Assembly: GCA_050949165.1 (NCBI GenBank)
Contig: JBMNFF010000008.1
Location: forward strand, 1-13,171
DNA from: DAIOXA01 sp050949165
GTDB taxonomy: Bacteria; Bacillota; Proteinivoracia; UBA4975
DNA length: 13,171 nucleotides
Direction: 5' to 3'
Shown: positions 6,046-12,702 of the stretch, piece after piece
Layout of the letters: every line of letters begins with the position of its first letter
Numbering within the stretch: position 1 is the first letter of the stretch
Translations under genes and position numbers: made by a program
The notes under the pieces: model-generated
What the model saw: only the letters and a program-made list of their open reading frames with translations
What the model was told of the DNA's origin: nothing
The model's database searches: none

Positions 6046-7254
6046 TTACTCCATACACATAAAGAGTTTTGTAGTGTTAATTCCACTTACATTTTTCATC
6101 TGAAGATATTTATTTCGTATTGCCGACATTCCATCTAACAGATGTCGCGAGCAAATTCCGTGTTTAATAGATTGATCGGCCTCAAGAAATGCAGAAAATT
6201 CATCTGCTAATTTTAATAGTTTCCCATCCACAGGGGAAAACTTGTCGAGGTTATAATCATTAATATTTTCATTATCCCGTAATGCCCTTGGGTTACCATT
6301 GTCAATAATTCTATCAGTAAACTCATCTACCCCTAAGTCTTCCCCACTATAATACTTCAAATCTTTTAAAATGCATTCTGGAAAGAGTGGATATAATTCT
6401 TCTTGGCAAACCTGCTTTTCAATACTTTTTACGATATTTGGCAAACTTGTCGTTGCCTGCTTTACTGGGGAAATGATATCTCTAGTTACGGCTTCAGGAA
6501 GATCATGAAAAAGGCCAGCATAAAAATTGTTAATTATACGTTTTGGGCATGCTTTTAATTCCCTTGATAAAAAAATCATTAAGCAGGCAACCATCATGCT
6601 ATGCCCCAGTACAGATGTTTTTGGGATTCTGGGTGTCTGACTCCATCTAATCTGGAATCTAAGCTGTTCAACTAAACACATTGCCTCATACAAATCATCT
6701 TTAGCGAAAAGCCTTGCAACAGCCTCAAGATCGTAATATTTACCAATATCTTTTAACAATTCTCTTTCAATTATATAGATTTGTGGAGAAGATTTATTTG
6801 CAGGTTTGATAATCTCAAACTCTCGAAGAGTAGAATACTTGTGTGCAGCACGTACAATCCGCAACTCTATTCTATCATCCTCATTTTGAATTGAATTTAA
6901 AAACAAGTCTAGGAGTTCACCGTCTTCTATAATGTTTCTATACTGATCCACAACCCATTTATTCAGTTCATTAAATTCGGTTGGGTGTAATTCTTTAATC
7001 TTCTTAATTACTGGTGCCTTTATATCCGACAGTACTATATTCTTTAGCAGTGAAAACAAAGATACATAGGTCATGTATTCCCAGTCCAGCGAAACCCCTT
7101 TTTTTTCTTCTTCAATCTTTCCAAAAATGTATGTTAACACAGACTTAAATGCTTGTTTATCCATTTCACAAAGGTCTATCGGCCTAATACGATCATTCCA
7201 CCGCTGAATCGAAAACGCTTCATACAATCTAAGTGCTGTTAAGCGATTTAACAT
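6046..7254 (-). CDS. HD-domain phosphohydrolase, YfbR-like, with a degenerate first HD copy
   Basis: A 402-residue protein from ATG 7254, with GGAGAGG eight bases upstream; the GTG at 7263 overlaps that site. The C-terminal half matches YfbR-type 5'-deoxynucleotidases (dNMP to deoxynucleoside plus phosphate). It has RW at 203-204, H218 (VLGHSMMVA), H250-D251 and E254 (LFHDLPEAVTRDIISPVK) and D351 (LADEFSAFLEA), so the metal-binding H-HD-D set is complete. The N-terminal half repeats the pattern without the ligands: RWNDRIRP at 19-26 and SLFSLLKNIVLSDIKAPV at 66-83, where HD is replaced by LL. This suggests a tandem HD with an inactive first copy. It is AT-rich and, with the HEPN gene, unlike the GC-richer genes on the right. 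The substrate is inferred and could be another nucleotide. Confidence 0.8.
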   Translation of the reverse strand: MLNRLTALRLYEAFSIQRWNDRIRPIDLCEMDKQAFKSVLTYIFGKIEEEKKGVSLDWEYMTYVSLFSLLKNIVLSDIKAPVIKKIKELHPTEFNELNKWVVDQYRNIIEDGELLDLFLNSIQNEDDRIELRIVRAAHKYSTLREFEIIKPANKSSPQIYIIERELLKDIGKYYDLEAVARLFAKDDLYEAMCLVEQLRFQIRWSQTPRIPKTSVLGHSMMVACLMIFLSRELKACPKRIINNFYAGLFHDLPEAVTRDIISPVKQATTSLPNIVKSIEKQVCQEELYPLFPECILKDLKYYSGEDLGVDEFTDRIIDNGNPRALRDNENINDYNLDKFSPVDGKLLKLADEFSAFLEADQSIKHGICSRHLLDGMSAIRNKYLQMKNVSGINTTKLFMCME

Positions 7255-7263
7255 AGGAAACAC

Positions 7264-7711
7264 CTCTCCAGCAATTTAAGTAATTATTGTTTGTACTAGG
7301 AAATGACGATCCCGATTTTTAAATTACTAAACGTTCTAACCCTACCAATAAATTATTATCACACTAATATCGCTTTTCCAGCGAGGCAGTCACGTTGGTG
7401 TATAAGGCACCTGCCCCCCCGCCGCGCAAGATTGCATACAATATTAATTACTTTGTGGCTCGATGGTATCCAAGAAAATCTGCTCTGGCCAATTACCAGT
7501 TCGGCATATGACATATCGGTACGAGATATTTATTATATTAAGTTAGAAAAGAGCTGACACTCGAAGCTAACCACGACAAGCAAAGCACCTTGCTATTGAT
7601 AAAACTCCTTACTATTCCGTGTAGCCTAACTCCCCCCTGTCCTAACTGAGTAATATGTTCCAGGTAGCGACAGATATCACTTTCTTCCCTCCCTTGAGTT
7701 AGGTTGGATGG
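7264..7711. other. AT-rich gap without a recognisable gene
   Basis: About 450 bp. Short open stretches occur on both strands, including a proline/arginine-rich plus frame around a C7 run at 7411-7418 and a minus frame ending near 7366, but none resembles a known protein and none has a good ribosome binding site. Several CCTAACT-type copies occur between 7625 and 7702. It is probably decayed sequence between the HD gene and the ATPase remnant. The HD gene promoter should lie just right of 7263 but no clear -35/-10 pair is seen. Confidence 0.4.
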
Positions 7712-8045
7712 CTAATCATCCAGAAACACCAGCTTAGAGTAGCGACCGCTGTCGTTGCGCAGTCTAACTTATAATAGCTGACTGATGCATTTATGTTCAT
7801 GCTATCTTTAAACCATGCCTGAACTTGTCGGGAAAATTCTTGATTGTGGGTCAGGATAAATAACTGCCCAACACTGGCCACCCTGTCCTTCAGGAAGTTA
7901 AATGCATAGGTTCACAGACCTTTCGTCCAGAGGACTACAGGATCATTCGATGACTACTATTCCCGGTTGTAAAGACCTTGGATGACAAAGATTTTGATCG
8001 CAGCTTCTTGATGGAACCAAAGCTGGTTATCATGTCCCCCTCCTC
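7712..8045 (-). pseudogene. RloC/AAA_13-type ATPase, C-terminal remnant with several frameshifts
   Basis: Minus-strand frames join into the C-terminal end of an SMC-like AAA_13 ATPase. In order: GIVVI (7963-7949), DPV in the next frame and LDE a little further on, together a broken Walker B of the type IVVIDDPVSSLDE. Then come AFNFLKDRVASVGQLFILTHN (the switch/H-loop THN, about 7905-7843) and VSYYKLD. A further shift leads to GRYSKLVFLDD and a stop at 7712. AAA_13 proteins such as RloC and PrrC-associated ATPases show this order of Walker B and THN. At least three frameshifts and the missing N-terminal Walker A, coiled coil and effector parts mean it is dead. The exact parent family cannot be told from the ATPase end alone. 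Confidence 0.6.
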
Positions 8046-8075
8046 AGGGATTGCGGTGCTTAGCCCACAGAACCA

Positions 8076-8743
8076 TCAGCTTTGGCTCTTGTCATGCACG
8101 CGGAGTGATAGGACAGCGCTATAGGTTTCCCTGAGGGTCTGGTGCCGGATTACGGTTGCATCAAACTTTAATATCTTAAATACCAACTGGACGCAAAACC
8201 CAATTAGCAGGGCAGATAAGACTGTGCCAATGCCAACCATCCCGCCTAGGCGCCAGCCAAAGAACAAGGCAGCAAGTTCAACAGCAGCACGGCATACCCC
8301 TATGGGCAACCCGGTCTTTCTGGCCAGAGCGACCATGAGGCTGTCCCGTGGTCCAGCACCAAAGGCTGAACTGATGTAGAAATACGAACCAAACGCAATG
8401 GAGAATAAGCCCGCAATCAGCATAAGGAGCCCCGGAAACAAATGGTTTGCAGAAGGTAAAATGTTAAGCAGAAGGATTGCATCCAGGAAAACGCCAACCA
8501 GCAGCATGTTTGCCAGGCTTCCGAGGCCGATTTTTTCTTTTAGCAGCATGACGGTGCTATAATAACGACTCCGACGAAAATTGTTGCAGCGCCAATGCTT
8601 ATACCCGTGGTCATGGCAACACCAACGTGGAAAACATCCCAGGGTGCATAGCCTAACTGGGCTTTTAAAGTGCTAGCAATCCCCAACGCATACAGGAAAA
8701 GGCCTAAGATTAAACGGGCAAAGCGAATGGTAAAGTCTCTCAT
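8076..8743 (-). pseudogene. YczE/YitT-like membrane protein, split by one frameshift
   Basis: Two minus-strand frames, 8743-8540 (67 residues) and 8549-8076 (157 residues), overlap by 10 bp and read as one integral membrane protein of about 218 residues. The first holds FARLILGLFLYALGIA, YAPWDVFHVG and a hydrophobic IGAATIFVGVVII. The second continues LLKEKIGLGSLANMLLVG, GSYFYISSAFGAGPRDSLM and GLPIGVCRAAVELAALFFGW. The repeated G-x-x-PWD/GPRD half-motifs and 5-6 membrane segments are the YczE (DUF6198) pattern, an inner-membrane family of unknown transport role. The frames are offset by one base near 8550. This may be a real mutation or a sequencing error, since the rest of the protein is intact. 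Confidence 0.8.
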
Positions 8744-8828
8744 TAGTAAAGTTCTGCCCCTCTCGTACCTTGACTTGTTCTAATGTAATCATACTCTAGA
8801 TATGTGGTTTTGGGGCGAGCATTAACAA

Positions 8829-11273
8829 CTACCCTATCTCTTTCTTCAGCAGCCCAATGGCTACCCCCACAATCCTCGCCTGGTTATCTGAGAGCTGGAT
8901 GGGCTCGTACTTGGGGTTTTCTGGCATCAGCAACACCGAATCTCCCATGCGGACGAACCGCTTCAGGGTGGCCTCATCATCAATGGCAACGGCAACAATA
9001 TCTCTGTTCTGGGCGGTGGACTGCTGCTGAATCAGGACATGGTCCTGGTCATTTATGCCTGCATCGATCATGCTATCCCCCTGGACCTTAAGGAGGTAGC
9101 AGTTCTCTCTGTTTCGCAGCCACTCTGTGGGCAGGTAGAATCTGGCCTCGCTCTTGCCCTGCATGTAGATGGGCTGGCCGGCGGCAATCCCCTCATAGGT
9201 GGGAATCAGCTTTAGCTTATCTCCGCTGTAGGCTTCGCTGCCGGCAGCGGTTTCTATTATTACTTCCTGGGACAGGTTGCAGTCCCTGACCAGCTTGAAC
9301 TTCCGCTTGCTGGTGAAGCAGTGAAAGCTGTACTTTTCCATGGTGGTGGGCAGCATGAACTGGTTAAAAGCTGGGATATCGTCAATGGGATTAAAGTCTG
9401 CATCGATGATAGCCATTTCCCGGCCATCGGTGGCCAGGCCGTACTGGCAGTGCTTTGCATTGCTCATATAGCTCTTGAGCTGGTCCAGGGCTTGTTGGGC
9501 GCCGCTGCCGGGGGCTTTCACTTCGCAGAAGATATAGGGTACCAGTCTGCCATCCCTACTGACCTGGATGCAGATGTCTACTGAGCCGGTGCGGGACATG
9601 TTGTTGACCTTGTACTCCACTTCCAATAAGGCCCGGGGGTAGTTGTACTTATCCTGCAGCTCCCTTAGCAGCCACTGCCTTACCTTTTCTTCCTTGCTGT
9701 AGATGTCCAGGATTTTCTCGCCATACTGGTATTCATCGGGACGGATATTGTACATATGGCTGAACCTGTTGGCACTGGACAGGCGCAGGTACTTGGGGGA
9801 GATGCTGTTGATGAAGCGGGATGGTTTGGCGCAGGAACTCAGGTACAGACATTCCGAGGCCCGGGTCATCCCCACGTATAAGAGCTTGCGCTCAGTGATC
9901 TCCTGCATGTCTTCATCCATTTCCGCGTAGGAATTGTAGGGAATGACCGAGTCGTTAAGACCAACGATGAAGACCACCTTGAACTCTAGGCCCTTGATGG
10001 AATGGATGGTCAAGAGCTTTATGCAGTCATCGTCAAAATTGGCTTCCCTGCCCTTCAGGAGCTGGCAGGTCAGTCCTTGCTCCTCCAAGTGGAGCTGGAC
10101 CATCTCCAACTGCCGGTTGAGCCGGGCGATGACGATGATCTCTCCGGGGCGGTATGTATTGAGTAATTGGCTTATTTCCCGGGCAACATATTCCGCTTCC
10201 TCCTTCTCGGAGAAGAAGTGCTGGTACACCGGGTACTGGCCCTGCTTGTCCAGGAGGGCCGGTTCCACATAGTACTCGTCCTCTACAATATCTGTGCTCT
10301 CCTCAATGAGGCTGTAGGCAGCTTGGGCTATCTGGGTGGTGGTCCGGTAGTTCTTGCTCAGCACATTGCCCCTGCCCTTCAGGTCCAGGCCTAGGCTGGT
10401 AAAACTCCGCCCCCGGACCAGCCAGGAATGGGGATAGATGCTCTGGGCGGTATCTGCCACGAAGAGCAGGCTGGAATAATCTCCGGGCTTGTACAGCAAC
10501 TTGAGGAACTCCAGCTGCACCCGGGTCAGGTCCTGGCTCTCATCGACAATGATATGAGTGTACTTTGGCTCAGGTTGCTCCTGGGCCTTCTTTAATACCA
10601 GGATGTCTCTGGTCTTGGGATCGATGAGGCCTTCTTCCTCCAGGCGGGCATCATAGGCCAGCATCAGCTCGTAGATGGCCTGACGGGTCTCGGAGTTCTT
10701 GCGCAGCCGCTGGGGACCTTCGGATTGCTTGAGGCTCTGGCGGCCCAGGCGGTCCACATTCTGGTACTCAGATAACTCCAGATAATTGCAGGAGCGGATC
10801 CAGTCAATCTCATCCAAGAGGAAGCTGGCATTTTTGGGGTCCAGAATCTTTGTTTCCTTAAACTTCTTGGCCAATTCAGCAATGCAGGTCTTAATAACCT
10901 GGTACCTCTTATTGGTATTGCCATACATCTGTTCCCGGCGGTGGGATTGGTCGAAAAGGTTGCAATAGTAGCGGTAGAAAAGGCTGTCAATGGTCATGAT
11001 GTCAACTTGAGACTGGCTGGGGCCAAAGAGGCTGACATACCCCTCCCCCTCGACATTGACCTTTTCATAGAGGTAGCGGAGGTACTTGACCAGGGTGTTG
11101 TTATAGGTAACCAAAAGCACCCGGTCAAACTCGTCCAGGCAGTAATTATTCAAGAGATAGCCCGCCCGGTGCACGGCAACAGTGGTCTTTCCGGAGCCGG
11201 CAACCCCGCGAACCAGCATGGCCCCGCTGGGGGTGGCGGTGATCAGTCTCTTCTGCTCCAGGTTAAGGTTCAT
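8829..11273 (-). CDS. UvrD-type helicase, PD-(D/E)XK nuclease and LexA-type S24 peptidase in one protein
   Basis: An 814-residue, three-part protein. Residues 1-490 form an SF1A helicase: Walker A GVAGSGKTT (23-31), VTYNNTL, Walker B IIVDESQD (241-248), motif III VADTAQSIYP, motif V LTIHSIKGLEF (421-431) and motif VI LLYVGMTRA (464-472). Residues about 525-625 look like the HsdR_N_2/PD-(D/E)XK nuclease fold: E553, D566 (SVDICI), E584-V-K586 (FCEVKAPG) and QALDQLKSYM. Residues about 690-814 are a LexA/UmuD-type S24 domain: cleavage site A698-G699 (GIAAGQP), nucleophile S734 (GDSMIDAG) and general base K771 (EATLKRF). The Ser-Lys spacing of 37 is that of E. coli LexA (S119, K156). No LexA winged helix is present. 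GGAGGGG precedes ATG 11273. The gene stands alone, divergent from the amidohydrolase. Role inferred: a DNA-repair or defence helicase-nuclease that self-cleaves on RecA filament formation. Confidence 0.9.
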   Translation of the reverse strand: MNLNLEQKRLITATPSGAMLVRGVAGSGKTTVAVHRAGYLLNNYCLDEFDRVLLVTYNNTLVKYLRYLYEKVNVEGEGYVSLFGPSQSQVDIMTIDSLFYRYYCNLFDQSHRREQMYGNTNKRYQVIKTCIAELAKKFKETKILDPKNASFLLDEIDWIRSCNYLELSEYQNVDRLGRQSLKQSEGPQRLRKNSETRQAIYELMLAYDARLEEEGLIDPKTRDILVLKKAQEQPEPKYTHIIVDESQDLTRVQLEFLKLLYKPGDYSSLLFVADTAQSIYPHSWLVRGRSFTSLGLDLKGRGNVLSKNYRTTTQIAQAAYSLIEESTDIVEDEYYVEPALLDKQGQYPVYQHFFSEKEEAEYVAREISQLLNTYRPGEIIVIARLNRQLEMVQLHLEEQGLTCQLLKGREANFDDDCIKLLTIHSIKGLEFKVVFIVGLNDSVIPYNSYAEMDEDMQEITERKLLYVGMTRASECLYLSSCAKPSRFINSISPKYLRLSSANRFSHMYNIRPDEYQYGEKILDIYSKEEKVRQWLLRELQDKYNYPRALLEVEYKVNNMSRTGSVDICIQVSRDGRLVPYIFCEVKAPGSGAQQALDQLKSYMSNAKHCQYGLATDGREMAIIDADFNPIDDIPAFNQFMLPTTMEKYSFHCFTSKRKFKLVRDCNLSQEVIIETAAGSEAYSGDKLKLIPTYEGIAAGQPIYMQGKSEARFYLPTEWLRNRENCYLLKVQGDSMIDAGINDQDHVLIQQQSTAQNRDIVAVAIDDEATLKRFVRMGDSVLLMPENPKYEPIQLSDNQARIVGVAIGLLKKEIG

Positions 11274-11388
11274 GGGATCCCCTCCAGAAATCTGAGATGC
11301 TACAATATTCGACGATTTTCATATAATCCCTGCTTAGGAAGTTATTGCTTTCCCGTTGCCCTACTTTCGCTGGGTAAAAAACTGAAGT

Positions 11389-11416
11389 TTGGCAGTCCCC
11401 CCGAGAGCTGTATATG
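11389..11416 (+). promoter_or_regulatory. Candidate promoter for the M20 amidohydrolase
   Basis: TTGGCA (11389-11394) lies 16 bases before TATATG (11411-11416), about 40 bp upstream of the ATG. It is a moderate match to a sigma-A promoter. No GAAC-N4-GTTC SOS box is visible between 11274 and 11456, so neither divergent gene shows direct LexA control. Confidence 0.35.
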
Positions 11417-11456
11417 GTAAAATGTTGCTATCCAGAGGAAAGGCGAGAGGTGAATC

Positions 11457-12641
11457 ATGGACAACAGTTTGTTGCACTCATTGGTGGAAAAGCACCGCAG
11501 TTATGCTATCTCTGCCCGGGAGCATTTACACAGCCATCCCGAGCTCAGCGACCAGGAATTTGAAACCTCTAAATTCATTCAGGCCAGCTTAAAGGAGGCG
11601 GGTATCGAGCATTATCCAGTGCCGGGCATGACTGGGGTGGTGGGAATCATCCGGGGAGCCGGCCAGGGCAAGACCATCGCCTTGCGAGCCGATATGGATG
11701 CCCTGCCCCTGACGGAAAAATCGGATAAGCCCTATCGCTCCCAGAACGAAGGGGTGATGCATGCCTGCGGCCATGACGTCCACACCGCAATCCTTCTGGG
11801 CACCGCCCGGGTGCTGCAGGATGCCCGGGAGCACCTGCGGGGCAATGTCAAGTTGTTCTTTCAGCCCGCCGAGGAGACCAGGGGCGGGGCCAAGCGGATG
11901 GTAGCCGCCGGCTGTATGAAGGACCCCGATGTCGACTATGTCTTTGGCCTGCACGTCGACGGAGCCATTCCCTGCGGCACATTGCGCACCAAGGCCGGGG
12001 CCTTTAATGCCAGCGGCGACACCTATAAGGTTACCATCCACGGAAAAAAGGCCCACGGTTGCGCTCCCCATTTGGGCAATGACGCCATTGTCGCGGCGGC
12101 CAGCATTGTCATGGAGCTCCAGACAGTGGTCAGCCGCCGCGTTTCCCCCCATGACAGCGTCGTCATCACCGTGGGCAAGATATCTGGGGGCGTCGCCGGC
12201 AATGTCATTGCCGACCAGGCCACCCTGTCGATGATTGTGCGCACCACCTGTCGCGAGGCTCGGCAAAGGGCAAACACAGTCCTCCGCAGCATCATCGACC
12301 ATACTTGCGCCATGCACGGTGTCAGCGCTGAAGTGGAAACCAATCCCGGCTACGACAGCATGCACAATTCGGCAGAATGCGTCGAGGTAATCCGCTCGGT
12401 GGCGGAGCGAGTGTTGGGGGCAGGGGCATTTAGTTATGTAGAGCATCCCTTCCTGGGCTGTGAAGATTTTTGTTACTACTGCACCGAAGTTCCCGGCGCC
12501 TTCTACCAGCTGGGCAGCCGCAATGAGGCTTTGGGATTTACTGCTCCCACCCACAGTTCTGAATATGATGCCGATCCCGAGACCGTCCCCACCGGCATGA
12601 AGATGCAGGCGGGCATCGTGTTTGAGCTCATCGGCAAATAG
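11457..12641 (+). CDS. M20-family amidohydrolase (N-acyl-amino-acid hydrolase type)
   Basis: A 394-residue, full-length cytosolic zinc/manganese amidohydrolase of the M20D/IAA-amino-acid-hydrolase group, which removes acyl groups from N-acylated amino acids or related amides. Metal-binding signatures are in place: HACGHDVHT (C104, H106), QPAEE (E139-E140) and GLHVD (H166), followed by the dimerisation domain beginning near KAGAFNASGD, with KKAHGCAPH. Near the C-terminus THSSEYD replaces the usual late metal-ligand region. The ATG at 11457 has GAGAGGTG just upstream. It is GC-rich and well kept, ordinary metabolism rather than accessory cargo. It is transcribed toward, and ends 62 bp from, the jetD-like gene, with a terminator between. 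The substrate cannot be named; hippurate-, N-acetyl-amino-acid- and indole-acetyl-type hydrolases share the family. Confidence 0.9.
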   Translation: MDNSLLHSLVEKHRSYAISAREHLHSHPELSDQEFETSKFIQASLKEAGIEHYPVPGMTGVVGIIRGAGQGKTIALRADMDALPLTEKSDKPYRSQNEGVMHACGHDVHTAILLGTARVLQDAREHLRGNVKLFFQPAEETRGGAKRMVAAGCMKDPDVDYVFGLHVDGAIPCGTLRTKAGAFNASGDTYKVTIHGKKAHGCAPHLGNDAIVAAASIVMELQTVVSRRVSPHDSVVITVGKISGGVAGNVIADQATLSMIVRTTCREARQRANTVLRSIIDHTCAMHGVSAEVETNPGYDSMHNSAECVEVIRSVAERVLGAGAFSYVEHPFLGCEDFCYYCTEVPGAFYQLGSRNEALGFTAPTHSSEYDADPETVPTGMKMQAGIVFELIGK

Positions 12642-12668
12642 AGCACTGTATTTACAACAAAAAAACCA

Positions 12669-12701
12669 AAAGCCGATGGCGGGAGACCGCGCATCGGCTT
12701 T
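12669..12701 (-). terminator. Rho-independent terminator between convergent genes
   Basis: AAAGCCGATG (12669-12678) pairs with CATCGGCTTT (12692-12701), a 10-bp perfect stem. Read on the minus strand, the hairpin is followed by TTGGTTTTTTT, so it terminates the jetD-like gene, whose stop is only two bases away. On the plus strand it could also slow the M20 transcript but lacks a T-run. Confidence 0.85.
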
Positions 12702-12702
12702 G

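Noticed and set aside
5230..7254. HEPN and HD genes as a classical HEPN-MNT toxin-antitoxin pair
   Set aside because: The neighbour is an HD phosphohydrolase, not a minimal nucleotidyltransferase, and the genes are 177 bp apart.
7396..7500. Proline/arginine-rich plus-strand and alanine/glycine-rich minus-strand frames around a C7 run
   Set aside because: No recognisable family, no start signal, and both frames are short. They could be debris of a lost gene but cannot be supported.
11274..11456. A possible LexA (SOS) box upstream of the helicase-LexA fusion
   Set aside because: Only a loose CGAATATTGT stretch is seen; no GAAC-N4-GTTC type site. The SOS link rests on the peptidase domain, not on an operator.
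11589..12554. A long minus-strand open frame opposite the M20 amidohydrolase
   Set aside because: It is the complement of a GC-rich gene with clear family motifs. It is rich in G, A and H with no domain, and has no ribosome binding site.
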